Shown: positions 13,727 to 25,480, counted from the stretch's first letter. The stretch: 64,000 nucleotides of DNA from Atrichornis clamosus (GCA_013400975.1 WBMZ01014155.1:51804-115803), one strand, 5' to 3'. The notes: generated from the sequence alone by a model not told the origin. Program-made: numbers and translations.

Positions 13727-14190
13727 AATAGACATTTCCTTACCCATTCAAATGTTCCTCTTATTAGATTCTCCTTTGTGCCTAAATTCGTATTTTTTCT
13801 ATTAGCATTTCTAAGGGTATACAGGTGTGGTTACAAATCAGAAGCACAGAAGTATAATTCATGTCCTACAACCATGTGCCAGTGTGTGTCTGCTTTGCAA
13901 ACAGTAGCAAAATGTGTGCTTGTTGGAAGCATCTGCCTTGCTTCAATTCACAAAACATAATTTAAAACACACATGTCTGTCTGGATTCAAAGCCTTTTCT
14001 CTGCCCTACTTCCCCTCCCCCCCAAATTAATGTGACAAAAAATGGAAAATCATGAATGGTCGTGCCTTCGTCTGGTCTGAAGCACTGCTACTACTGTCTT
14101 GTCACGTGGCACCCAAGAAGACAAGTGCATTTGTCACTCGGGAGACAAAAAGGGATGACTTTCACTGACAGCCCCATTGCTCAGTGAGGG
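13727..14190. other. Unique non-coding DNA between G-run and CpG patch
   Basis: No gene or repeat recognised. A short C-rich run lies near 14010-14023. The 80-codon + frame that begins at 13718 and extends into this stretch resembles no known family. Confidence 0.45.
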
Positions 14191-14375
14191 GCTTCGTCTT
14201 CCCAAGCTGGGGTGGAGCACGGAGCCAAAGGGCTCACCTGCGCGGCGGTGGGCAGACCTGAGGCACCTCCACCTGTGGCAGTGCATCGGGAGCACAGCTG
14301 CCGCTCTGAGGTCCCTGCACGGCACCGTTCTGCAGCGGGCGAGGCTGGCACCCGCCCGCCCCGCATCCGGGCAGT
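14191..14375. promoter_or_regulatory. Compact CpG-rich, GC-rich patch
   Basis: I count 15 CpG dinucleotides between about 14195 and 14370, in a GC-rich block set in AT-rich surroundings where CpG is scarce. Four overlapping frames on both strands are open here because GC-rich DNA has few stop codons, so they are not evidence of coding. Retained CpG usually means low germline methylation, as at promoters or some enhancers. Against this, the block is under 200 bp, shorter than a standard CpG island, and no exon or splice donor that I can support lies next to it. It could be a small regulatory island, a non-coding first exon or an unrecognised GC-rich repeat. Confidence 0.4.
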
Positions 14376-17300
14376 AGAGTCACTCCTTGGCAGCATTTAT
14401 TTCTGCTGCGGGGAACGTTAGCTGAACGTATTCCCAGCTAAATTAGGTGTGTATGTTACGACTAATTCTCCCTAAAAAATCAGTCTCCAGAACAAAATCC
14501 CTCACCCATCCCCATCCTTTGTCTGCTTATGTACCCTCATAAGCAAAGACTGCCTTTGTCACTTGTCTGACATTGCTTGACTTGCAACAGCTCCTCCCTG
14601 ATGGTAAAATGTGCTGCTGATGTCTGCAGCCCTTCGCTTCTTGGGAGTCCCAGGTCTTCAGCTCCTCCTTTGGTGTATTTTTAAGGATTTGACTTGTTAT
14701 CTGTTTCTTCCATCAGAATTGGCAACACCCAGAAGATCGGTGTCCTGGGCTCCCTTTTTATTTTAGCTCAAAATTGGATTCAAGGCAAATTGTTAAGGGC
14801 CCGAGAATGAGCTAGCAGACTCTGATTTGGTGCTGATCTAGGCAGTAATTTGATATGGTTAATGTAAAATCAGATGTTTGCTGTAATTTTGAGATTAATT
14901 AACTTAGGAATGAGTGCACAGACAGCAACTTTGAGTGAAGCTTTAAGAATGACTGGAAGTCTCAACTCTCAGGAGTTTTATGTAGAGGTCCAAATATTAC
15001 AAAATTACCAGCTTTGCTTGAAGAATTTTTCTAAGAGGGCAACATCTCCCAAGTTATTTTATACATATTTAAGATGTATCTTTGCTATGATTATAAATCT
15101 CAGGGTTTTGTTTGTTAATGACCAGATTTCCACCTGCTGGTCTGGGTCAACCTTGGTGTCAAGGGCACAACTCCAACAAAAGTGTTATACCAAGGCAGAA
15201 CTCAGATTCATGGAAATCAGTGGTGAGGGGCAAGGGCAAGGGACAGCTTGTCGGGCAACTAAATTATATAGAGATATAAGAACGATATATTTTTCACAGC
15301 ACTACCACTTGTGATCATTAAATGTTTGTCAATTAACAAAATCTCAAATGGATTCATTACTCACATTATTGATAGATTGCTTTATAAATTCTTCTTCCTT
15401 ATAAAATGTTAGAAACTCTGAGAACATACAATAATTTGAATTCAAGATTTAGATTTAATTTTTCACTTTCACAAGTCATGTATTTTTGTTTCTTTATTGA
15501 TTTATATGATTCCACTTGGAACTGGAAGCCTGAATTTCAAATTTTTCAATGTTAAGATCCAGAACATGAAATTAATTTGGTTGAGATGATTACAAGCTGT
15601 GGTGTATAATTTCATCTTCTCAAGTTCATGTCATGGCTAGTAAAGCTCCTGAATATTTATACAAAGTGGAAGCTGTAGGACCACAATAACATCAAATCTA
15701 TTTCACAGAAAGATGTGTATTTCTGGGAATATTTTCTAAGGCAGGAACAATTAAAACAATCTTCTGTGAAGCATAATGTAAAGAATTAAAATATGTTACA
15801 CTGTCAACACCTCTTCTCCAGATAAAAAGACTGAACTGAAAATTATATGTAGCATCTTTCTTGGAATCAGTGTGAAAAAAACACTTTTTGCCCAGTCAAC
15901 TGCAATGTTTCAGGTTCTTCATATTCATAATAGGAAATTTCATGTCATGTAACTTAATGACTAGTTCTTTAGTGCCACTCGTACTAAGTAATACTACACC
16001 AGAAATCCCAAGTCAAAGAACCCTGGGCCTTGAGTTAGCAGATTAACAATATAAAGACCAGTCTGTACACTGCACACCACCAGCCCAGCTGGATTGAGCC
16101 CTCTAGGTCATTTTACTTGAATACAACAAACACCATTGATAATAATGCTCTTAGTCTTTCAAGCACAAAGTCATATTGAAAATTTTGTTATAATAGTTTA
16201 TAGGGATGTTAGGAGGTAACTTCAGTAGGTAAGCAATAAATGGAGACATAATGCCTGTCTGTGTATATTGTCTGCTGCATGTTAGTAATATACAATAAAA
16301 GTTATTTCTGGCTGTTTTCCTTATGTTAATATATAGGCTTTTTTTTAATATTAACAATAAAACACTGCCTGAAATATACTCAAGATGCACATCTGTTGCA
16401 ATCTATTGCATATACAGAATGCAGCCTCCATAATAAAGCTTTTTAAAAAAGAACATGTTGGTCCAAATAAGAAAGGAAGAACCCAGGTTCTAACAGGGAA
16501 AAGAACAATTTTTTCCCATTAAATTTATGTAATAAAGATACTGCATTTCCTATGTCAGTCAAGAGAAAGTCACAATGTGTTTAGATCCTGTCTTATAACA
16601 ACAGAAAAAAGGAATAAAAGTCTTTCAGAACTCCCCCAATAATTTGTGTTCGTAGACAAGGTACTGCAGGGCACTCTCATCACAAAGTCTAGCCAGTAAA
16701 TAAGGATTTGTGACAGCAGTAAGGGACTTGTTCTGTGTCTGCAGTCAATAGAATTGAACATTGAATGTACAAAATAGGGTAGGTAAATATACAAATTAAA
16801 AACATTTTAAAAGTAAAAGGAAAAGACAACAAAATCATCTGGATAGTTATTCAGTATTAACTAAAGCACCTGAAAATTACTCCTCTCTTAAGAACCTGGT
16901 GTTGAACCAGAACAAAGTTAATGAAAGAAAAAGTTGTCTTTTCATTGCTTTGCATACATTAATAACGCTAAGATGTACATCCCAGAACAATAGAACAGCC
17001 ACTCTTCCTACCTTTGCCAAGGGAGAACTCTTAGGCTGTTCACATAGAGTCTGGTCCAGAATCCCCTCGAATCGTTGGGCATCTTTTCATCTAAGGCCCA
17101 CAGGCTCACACATATCAAAAGGTTTTGTTTTCTCTTAAACATTTAAAACTTTACCAGTACTTTTTTATTAATACAGACATCTGAGAATGGCTGGAATCTG
17201 AGGGCAGAATTTCTCTCTTCTGGGAAGGAAAAGCAGAGCAACAACAAAACCAACAAGCACCGTCTCCCTTCTGAGGAGAGTTGTCCTTCATCCTGGGTCC

Positions 17301-19435
17301 AAAGGGAAGTGATAGCTGTGCACCTGGGCAGAGCAACATGATACATACATGTAACATGCCTCCATTTCCAAAAGTAACAATTCCAGCTCACCAAAGAAAC
17401 CCACTCAAGTTTCATAACGCCATAGATGCTGCAGCTTTTATCATATTTTCTTTCAAGAATGGGAAAGATTTTCCAACTTGCTTTTTCTTTGATCAAAGCT
17501 AACCTTGGACACAGCTGTGTAAAGAAGGAAGTTATGCCAAACAGTTGCAGATCAGCTCACAGCAGAAGCCCAGCACAGGTTCATGCCAAAGTGTTTTTTG
17601 CAATTTTCAAGCCCTGTTGACAATTAAGTGATGGGGGATCTCTAATGATCCTGAGCAAAGTACCCAGAGGAGTGAAGAGGCAGCTTTTACAACAGGGTTA
17701 TGTGGGGAGATGGGAGTTTTCAAGGAGCTGAGGACAGCCTGGAAGGCAGAAGAAAGATCAAGGAAACAACAGGTTACCATCACTTTGTGGTTAATACTAG
17801 GCAGCCATAAATGAGCAAAATTGTTACATTAACTCACATCCACTTGTTCATATCTCCACGCATCTGCAGAAAACCATTTTGACCCATGCAGTGATTTATT
17901 ACCCTGGGAACAATATGAACCTATCAAGAAACGTGGGGTCAGATCCACAATGAGCTTGGTTCACATCAAATTATCAATCTCTTATTGTATCTATTTATGA
18001 ACTTGTGCTTAGTTTTTCATCTGTTCTGAACAAAAGTATGCCTGCTCTACAAAAATCTAATGCAATCAGTAGACTGTAATAAAATCACCTGGGAAGACAG
18101 ACTGGAGGTCCTCTCCTAAGAATCTGCAGTCTGAAAATCTGGAATAAGAAACCCCAACAAAACAGCTTAATTTTTGGAAAATGGAATAATGTGCTGACTA
18201 CATGTTATGCTTTATGTTAGTCACATCCTCTAAGGAGGCTGAGAGTGGTGGTCAGAGTCCTAGGAGTTCCCTAGCAGGCAAAAAAGGGCTCAGGGAGAGG
18301 CAGTTGCTAATTTTTCTGAACTGAACCCTACTACTTAACCAGAAGTGCACTGTTGTGTAAAAGAACTTTGTTTTCTCAAAGGGTACCTTTCAAACAGAAT
18401 GTTTGAAAATCAAAGCTGAATTCTCTCACAGTAATATCTACTTTGAGAATATATATTTTTAATGCAAATTGTTTTAAACAGAATGTTATGAACAATAGTC
18501 TCATGGGACTAGAAATACCAAAACCATGAGATTTTAATCAAGTTACCTTACTTGTTAGTATGGTCTCATTTTGTCTAAACTGCAACAGTAAAAACACAGA
18601 AATTCCACTTTCTCTTTTTCTAGATGTCTCATTACAAATATTCACTATTTAAAGTGTGCAATTATAGAAGTTTTAAACAAAAATTATTTATTAATAAATC
18701 CTCAACTGTATATACATCCTACACTTTATCCATCCAGCTGTGGCTGGATAACGAAGTTGCTATTGTCACGTGAACAAATAGCAGCAGGAAAATCTGTAAT
18801 TTTAAATTCCTCATAGAGGGTTGATCATATCTTAGAACACATCAGAGAGGTGAGGAGTTCTCTGATGTTTTGATCACAAGTTCCTCTATCTTTGCCATAG
18901 AAACTCAGGAGATGGCAGGAGATCTGACCCCAAATCCTGAAGTCCTGAATCAGCCTTGGAGTTTTCTGCTGTTCTTTGCTGCTTCTTGGTTCCACTGGTA
19001 TATTTCCTTTCTACAGGCAGCTCACCCCCTTCGAAAGTGTGTGTATGAATGAGTCTCCCAACAGTCAAAGAGACTAAGGGCATATTTCAAAGCAGATAGA
19101 GCTGCACATGTCTGTTTTCCTGTCCCTGCTTTTAACAGCCAACCGAAATATGGGAAGTTCAAACTATATGTGTAGTAGAACCGTCTTTAGGTACATCTGT
19201 ACTCTAAATAACCTGCCCCTAAATTTAGCGTCATAAAGTCTCTTAATGCATACTTGCCTCAAAAAAGTAAAAAGATATATTTTTCTGTAGGATTCATATT
19301 TGAGTACTTTGTTGGTCTGGGGCCTCAGTCCTGTAAAAGGACTGCATGTGTGACACCCAGAGAATAAAACACAGTAGGTGACACATCATTGTGTCAGTGC
19401 ACAGAACTGTAAATGCACAGTGCCAAAGCAAGCTG
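14376..19435. other. Unique non-coding DNA
   Basis: Long AT-rich stretch with no recognised gene or dated repeat. The 146-codon + frame at 14874-15314 has no domain, signal peptide or family resemblance that I can see, and no obvious promoter or splice context, so I treat it as chance. A 7-bp-stem hairpin (18732-18749) is present but is too small to mean much. Confidence 0.5.
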
Positions 19436-19795
19436 TGACTGGAAGGGACCTCAGATCTTGTCCTGTCACTCAGTCCCAAGGCAGAAGCAGCTCTACCTAG
19501 AGCATCCTTGGCAGGTGTTTTACCTAACCTACCCCCAAAAACTGCACCACAGTCTCCTCAGACTCCTCTGCTAGTTTTAGCACTGGAAGATTCTTCCTAA
19601 TGTGTAGTCTGAATCTTCTGTGTCACTATTCCAACTCTTGTCCTAGTTGCCTCTGTTCCATACTTGAGTCCCAGAACTTCCCTCAAACTGCCCCCAGCAG
19701 AAATAACACAAATCCCTTCAGCTTTTCCTCCCAAGCAATGTTTTTAAAAGATTTTATAATTTTCTTCTGTAGTCTCCAATTCGATTAAATTCCTA
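19436..19795 (-). mobile_element. Old CR1 LINE fragment, antisense
   Basis: The + strand is the reverse complement of an old CR1 3' region. It starts 'gactggaagggacctcag', then a 'tggcaggtgttttacctaac' block, 'attcttcctaatgtgtagtc' (the standard 'ttcctaatgtcc' segment), 'actcttgtcctagttgcc', and finally a 'cttctgtagtctccaatt' segment. The last corresponds to the [12 protein letters not shown] ORF2 tail in older subfamilies. The order and spacing fit the family, but there are many substitutions and small indels, so the insertion is old. It ends about 110 bp left of the solo LTR. Confidence 0.7.
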
Positions 19796-19901
19796 CACCA
19801 AGATGCCTAAAATCAGCCACACTGCTCTAGCAAGCAGAATGGACAGATCATTTCAACTGTCTCCCCGTGTATATATTCTTATTTGCAAAACTCAGTAAGA
19901 G

Positions 19902-19906
19902 ACATA
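19902..19906. repeat. Target-site duplication, left copy (ACATA)
   Basis: ACATA directly abuts the left end of the LTR and is repeated at its right end (20923-20927). A 5-bp duplication is the size made by class III (ERVL-type) integrases. Confidence 0.9.
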
Positions 19907-20063
19907 TGTTGTGGTTTGAGCCTGGCTGGAGGCCAGGCACCCATGGAAACCACCCGTTCACTCCCCCCACAGCTAGACAGAGGAGAGGAAAAAAATTCAA
20001 AGCGTTCATGAGTTTGAGATAAGGATCCGAGAGAGGCTCCAACTTAAAAGATATGAAAGTTAA

Positions 20064-20069
20064 TTTATT
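20064..20069 (-). promoter_or_regulatory. LTR polyadenylation signal (AATAAA)
   Basis: On the - strand this reads AATAAATTAAC, the canonical polyadenylation hexamer followed by the bases I remember for this LTR family. It leaves about 160 bp of R/U5 before the LTR end, a plausible layout. It supports the - strand orientation. Confidence 0.65.
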
Positions 20070-20235
20070 ACACTAACAGAAAGAGAACAGGATAAAGAAA
20101 AGTAAAATGAGCTTTTGGAGAACACCTTCTTCCCGCCCACTCCCTCCTCCCAGCTCTACCTCCTACCCCAACGGCACAGGGAGACAGAGAATGGGGTTTT
20201 TTTGGTCGGTTCATCATCTGTGGCTTCTTCCTGAT

Positions 20236-20289
20236 GCAGAATTGGAGTCATCTTCCCCTGCTGCAGAACTGGAGTCATCTTCCCCTGCT
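20236..20289. repeat. 27-bp tandem duplication inside the LTR
   Basis: Two adjacent 27-bp units (20236-20262 and 20263-20289) differ by one base (T/C). The unit length is a multiple of three, so the overlapping frame shows a repeated nine-residue block. Short tandem repeats in U3 are common in retroviral LTRs and can change enhancer strength; here any function is unknown. Confidence 0.92.
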
Positions 20290-20740
20290 GCGTCTGTGGG
20301 GTCCCCTCCGGGAGACAGTTCTCCAGGAACTTCTCCGAACAAAACTCCATCTCACAAGCAACAGCCTTCTGCGAATTGTTACAACATCAGTCCATCCCAC
20401 GGGCAACAGCAGCCGTCAAGCTGCTGCAGCATGGGTCACTCCCCCACAGGCTGCAGTCCTTTTCAGGCATCCACCTGCTCCAGCGTGGGCTCCTCCCCGG
20501 GCTGCAGGTGGGTCTCTGCACTCCTGTGGTCCTCCATGGCTTGCAGGGGGGCACAACCTGCCTCACCATGGTCTTCGCCACCAGCTGCAGAGGAATCTTG
20601 GCTCCAGCTCCTGTAGTACCTCCTCCCACTCCTTCCAAACTACCTTGGTGTCTCCATGTTGTTTTTCTGCTCACATCTTCTCACTCACCCCCACTTCCCT
20701 GGCTGGAATTAAAACTACACCACCAGGATTGTTTTGAATT

Positions 20741-20752
20741 CCTTCTTAAATC
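20741..20752 (-). promoter_or_regulatory. Weak TATA-like element of the LTR
   Basis: The - strand reads GATTTAAGAAGG. My memory of the family is TATTTAAGAAGG, so the first base of the TATA-like element appears changed, which would weaken the promoter. This relies on recall of a consensus and not on alignment. Confidence 0.45.
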
Positions 20753-20922
20753 TGTTATCACAGAGGCGATGCCAGTTCTAATTTGCCTGCGGCATGTCCA
20801 TCTTTGCAGCCAGCCAGGGATTGGCTCTGCTGGACATGGTGGTGGGGGCTTCTAGCAGCTTCTCACAGAAGCCACCCCTCTAGCCCCCCCCACCAAAAAC
20901 CAGACCTTGCAAAACCACAACA

Positions 20923-20927
20923 ACATA
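20923..20927. repeat. Target-site duplication, right copy (ACATA)
   Basis: Identical to 19902-19906 and immediately after the LTR terminus CAACA. The perfect match shows that the LTR ends are defined to the base and that the flanks have not been rearranged since insertion. Confidence 0.9.
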
Positions 20928-23201
20928 TTTGCTTTTCTGCGGTAGGTGAGCATTGTTGACTCACATTCTGTTTATAAGCCGGTGCCATCCCCAGAGCATT
21001 TCCTGCACAGCTACTGCAAATCAGACATTCCTGACAAAGCCACACCGACACTTCCTTGTACTTCTGTTTTTTCCATAGTCTGTAGAAACAAATCGTTTGG
21101 TTACTTGCTCCAGTGTTTTGTAGCAACCGAAGTTAGGATGATGCTTTACATGTAACAACAGGCACCAGGTACACACATTTGCTGCTATTTTTACTTTTTA
21201 CCCATTTCTAAAGCTACAAGCAGAGCTTACATTTTTTTCCTCTAGATTTTTAAGTATCCTAGTGTGAAGCCCATCAGACTCAGCTTATCTGAAAGCGTCT
21301 AATGAGTAGTCTCATCAACTCCAATGAGATGCATGTGCAAAGTTAAGCCTGTACTCAAGTGCTTTCCTGGACCAGGGCCAGAAAGCTCAGCACTTTACAG
21401 GACGGAGCTGCTTTAAGTTTTCATGATTGGCAGTGGAAATACAGGACTACCCAAAGAGGATGTGCCCACACCTCGCATGGCTCAGACACAGTGTAAGAAC
21501 ATACAGGTTATACAGCAGTGCATTGTACTTTACTAAGGAAAAATATAAAGCTGTTTTCAGGTCAGGAGGAATGCCCAGACCCACTACACTTAGGACAAAA
21601 TAAAAAGTCTCTACATGACCTATTGGCCCATAATTACTACTGATATAGCAGCCTTTTCATGCATCTCCAGCATACAAAGACCCTGTTAAAAAATGGAAGA
21701 AAACAAACTAGCAAAGCAGCACATTTATGCTACAATTTGGGCAATAAGCAAGTAGAAGAATTGTGGTTTTGAAAAGACTGCTGTTTTGTGGGAAGTCCTT
21801 GGATTTCTGGACCACTTAATTCAAGACCCATATTTGCTGCAAAGGTAATAGAATCCAAGTGTAAATTTTAATAATTGCAGCAGTGATTACTTTTGGTTCT
21901 TGGCAGTTCATTACTGACTGCACAATTCCAGAGGCTCTCGTTAAATGGTCCATGGAATGAATCAGGCATAGAATTAACCTATTTTGAGTTCCCTGAAGCT
22001 TATGTCCCATGAAGGAGTATTCACATACCTCTCTTGGGGCCAATCCTGAAAGCCCTTACTCATACGAGTGATCCTTACCCACACCAGACTGCTCTTGACT
22101 TCAGTGCCAGCATTTGTGCTAGCAGAGACTGCACTTGTGAGTAGTCATTTGCAGGACTGCGTGCGTGGTTTTCATGTTCCCTTTGACAAAAGCAAATTAC
22201 TTGCGGGCACAGTCCCAAGTCTACATGAAAAATTACACTTACTTGTTTAAAAAAACCCAGCATTTCTGTTACATTCTTCCTTCCTTTCTAATTGCAAGCA
22301 CATTTGTGCTCTGTCCTAACGGAGGCAAATGCTGGCGAAATTGGGAGCAGTGGCTGTGAATCATTATTAACTGCACAGCACTGTTCAGATGCCAGCTGTG
22401 ATGGTCCGTGGTCTGTCTGCTAGAATTCCCCAGGGAAAAAACATCTGGGAAAGGGTAAAGCTAAACAGAGGGCTAATAGCTATCAAGAAACTCTTTCTCT
22501 TTTTTAAAGCTTCCCTTTTCAAATGTTTTGCTTAAACAAAAAATCAAAGAGAAAATCTATTTTCCCCTCACATTGTTTCTTTTAGCCTAAAGCCTGCAAA
22601 GATGTGGAGTCCTGCTGGGTTTCAGCTCTCTTCCTTTCTGTCCAAAGTCAGACTCAGGAGATACTAGTGTGCTGTCACCTGGTGTTGTCTCAGTGTTGTC
22701 CACACCTTTACGGGCTGTTCATGGCATTGTTCACAGGCAGCGGGTGGGTGCTGCAAACTGCACGGTCAGCACAGACAAACTCTCTTCATACAAAGAGCTT
22801 CAGAGCTGAGCCAGTGTAACCTAAAGCAAAAGAGATCCTAACATGCACTGTCTGAACGGCTCCTCTACATTGCTGCGAATAATCTACATGTGTCTTCTCA
22901 ACACCTTTAATGCATGACCTTTGGAAATTAGTCTTTAAACTGTGACAGGAAGATTGCATAGTAGTGTTATCTCTATGGAGAACAAAGACAGTGCTTTAAA
23001 GATAAGCGGCTTGGTTATTTTTTCCTTCCATACCTGTTTTGGTCAACAACTGATTAAGACCTGGAAAAATTCTCAGATTTTTCTTATATGAATAATATAA
23101 CTAAACAGTCCTCTATTTCTGTCAGAGTGAGTTAGCTGGAGTAAATAAAAGTTTTGAGTCATTTAAAGAAAGCTGTAAAGTCTATTCAGACAGTGGAGTC
23201 C
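20928..23201. other. Unique non-coding DNA
   Basis: No gene or further repeat recognised between the LTR and the pentanucleotide array. Reading frames are 60-90 codons at most and unrecognised. Confidence 0.5.
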
Positions 23202-23366
23202 CCTTTCCTTTCCTTTCCTTTCCTTTCCTTTCCTTTCCTTTCCTTTCCTTTCCTTTCCTTTCCTTTCCTTTCCTTTCCTTTCCTTTCCTTTCCTTTCCTT
23301 TCCTTTCCTTTCCTTTCCTTTCCTTTCCTTTCCTTTCCTTTCCTTTCCTTTCCTTTCCTTTCCTTT
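23202..23366. repeat. Perfect (CCTTT)33 pentanucleotide array
   Basis: Thirty-three complete CCTTT units (AAAGG on the - strand) run for 165 bp without one interruption. All pyrimidines lie on the + strand. The array opens a + frame of repeated S-F-P-F-L, which is a by-product of the 5-bp unit and not a gene. Pure polypyrimidine mirror-type tracts can form triplex (H-DNA). Complete purity indicates recent expansion, since old arrays gather substitutions. The assembled length may not equal the true length because such tracts often collapse in assemblies. Confidence 0.97.
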
Positions 23367-24639
23367 CTTCCTATGGTATATGGACAGGTGTGGAGTTATA
23401 CAGAAACCAGCTGGTGTTATCCCAAACTGCTTCTCCTAATCCTTCAGTGGTAACTGGTCTGGGACAGCAATGTCTCCAGTTTATCTTAGTGGAAACATCA
23501 TGTTGGGCCAGATACTACAATGATTTTTTTACTGGAAAATTATGACGCAGATGAGACTGGAAAATTCATTTTCATAATTTAAATTTAGATCTCCAAAAGG
23601 AAAAGATCAAAAAGCCTCTCTCCCATACTTAGTCCTTAGCCCTGAGTGTAGAAACTCATTACTTAAAACCTGCAGACCCAGTTATTTTACTTGGATATCT
23701 GAGGTGACATGAGGATTTTGAAGAACATGACAACAAAAGTGCTAAATTGGTGAAACCCTTGCCTAGGCAGTACCAACGTGAAGTCTTTGCCCCACTTTTG
23801 GGACGTACAATTCAATTACCTGCTGACACGGAAGACGTGGCATTGGCTGACTGCTGGTAAGCCCAGCTGAGAAGCTGCCACTTATCTTTCTGTATTAAAC
23901 CTTATCAGAGATTTTTTTTGAAGCATTTAATTTTTGTAAAGCTTTTAAAACACTTCAGGCATTTGAGGACTTTCACAGCATGTTAAGTGTGGAGAAAAAA
24001 ACTGTCATGAAAGCAGAATACCAGGAATAGTGCAAGGGTCTCACTGCATAGAATTACGTGTCTTCGCAAATGCATGAAACCAGAGCATAGGGACTTCCTG
24101 GTCATTGCTCCAGGTTCAGCACAGGTACTCTTTAACCCCTTCACAAACTTGCAAGGTTCATTCTGGCATTGGCTAGTTTTTCCTCTCTCAGATTCTAGAC
24201 TGACTCCGTTGTTTTTATTAGCTGGAATTTATGCATATGCTCCTTCTTCCATGGACATGTAGATAGTGTTTGTGTCATAAATAACCAGAAAGCAGGCACA
24301 AAATCAATATGTGGAAAGCTGAGGCTTAAAATGTGATATAACATTTTAATGATCCCACATAGGGCTATAAAGAGCTCTGGCACTGAATCGGGGACAAGGT
24401 AACCAGAAACTTGGCTCCTCCAAAAGAGCAAGGTGCTCAAAACAACCGATGCTGAAGCAGAAGACAATCAAAACCAGATTGAGATTCACCGACACGCAGC
24501 AATAGATCTGTCAAGCCCAGTCATGCACACAACCAGCCCCCTAAACAACCTCTGGGTATCATTTTTGTTGGAGTGCAGCCACCAGCTGCTCTGAGCCAAC
24601 AGCGACCCCACTGCGAGGCTCTGCTGCTGACCTCCAATG
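23367..24639. other. Unique non-coding DNA
   Basis: No gene or repeat recognised. Short frames only. Confidence 0.5.
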
Positions 24640-25480
24640 CTTTAATTCCTCTGCATGCATATTTTAACATTATTACAAAAGGTTTCATTTACAATTCACA
24701 GGCTGAGCAACAATGAGTACATTTCATGGAGGTCAGCCTCAACCATTCCTCCTAGTGATGGAATTATAGTTTAAACAGCTGGAGCATCGTCCCAGGAGGG
24801 ACACTGGGATATGGTTCCTTTACAGCAGAATAAATCCATCAGGCATATTTCATGTGTCCGATAACATTAATAGATATCAGGGCCTTTTAATATTTAATGA
24901 ACTCACTTCGAGGTTGTTTACTAGAGAAGGAGCAATCAGAAAAGTGATCACAGTCTTTTGATCTCTAATGACAATGGCAAACCCCAAATCTCAGCCAATG
25001 AGGCCAACCTCCCTCTCTCCCCATGTCCTCCTGCTGCCCCTATGAGTCCTATCAGAAGAAGCTACCTCATTCATGACCTGTTTCAGCTCCAGAACGTGCA
25101 AGGGTGTTTTTAGTTTCATGGATCAAAAGTTGATATTTCCTTATATCCCACAATTTAATAGAGATGCCAGAAACTGTCAAATAGCTTTCAGTTTAGTGAT
25201 GGAGAAAACGGGAGAGGAAAGACAACTTGCAGAGGCATAAAGCAAACAGTGTAGCACTAAGAGGAGCCAGAATGAGCCAGGGTGTGCTAATGAATATTAT
25301 GTCCATTGGCACAGAGATATCACTGAATGTGCCTTTGGCAGTGACTCTCTTTACTAATGGTCTTTGGTCTTAATATTGCCATCATGTGTTTCCTTTTTAA
25401 TTTTGCCATAATTCCCAGTTTATTAGAGATTAGAGGATTTCAGCTGAATAGCAGCTTGTTTCTCTTTTTCCCCTCTATTT
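24640..25480. other. Candidate conserved non-coding tract (inference)
   Basis: Repeat-free sequence with balanced composition and many motif-like words, for example 'ctgagcaacaatgagtac' (SOX-type ACAAT core) near 24704 and 'gctaatgaatatta' near 25288. It contains no long frame. The texture resembles vertebrate conserved elements, but I cannot measure conservation and the call is weak. Confidence 0.22.

Larger units (their letters stand above)
19907..20922 (-). mobile_element. Solo LTR of an avian ERVL-like endogenous retrovirus, sense on - strand
   Basis: A 1016-bp LTR left after recombination deleted the proviral interior; no gag, pol or env sequence is present. Its ends form an 11-bp inverted repeat (TGTTGTGGTTT ... 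AAACCACAACA) and it is flanked by the 5-bp duplication ACATA. I place it in the class III family widespread in birds from remembered segments: 'agcttctcacagaagccacc' next to a C-run near one end, 'cctcaccatggtcttcgcc' inside, and 'cctggctggaggccaggcac' near the other end. Sense is inferred as -: on that strand a weak TATA-like TTTAAG lies about 170 bases from the 5' end and an AATAAA about 850 bases in, the expected U3-R-U5 order. The 95- to 169-codon frames inside it arise from its GC-rich, repeated U3 and are not known genes. Exact subfamily is not determined. Confidence 0.88.

Noticed and set aside
14134..14421. Four overlapping frames on both strands
   Set aside because: Explained by the GC-rich patch having few stop codons; no protein family resemblance.
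14874..15314. 146-codon + frame
   Set aside because: No domain, signal or family resemblance; compatible with chance.
18732..18749. Hairpin with 7-bp stem and 4-base loop
   Set aside because: Too short to be a microRNA precursor or terminator; expected by chance in 64 kb.
20107..20855. Overlapping + frames of 159-169 codons
   Set aside because: They lie inside the LTR, antisense to its inferred direction, and come from GC-rich repeated U3 sequence.
23154..23453. 99-codon + frame with repeated S-F-P-F-L
   Set aside because: It is wholly produced by the CCTTT array; 5-bp units read in three phases give the five-residue repeat.
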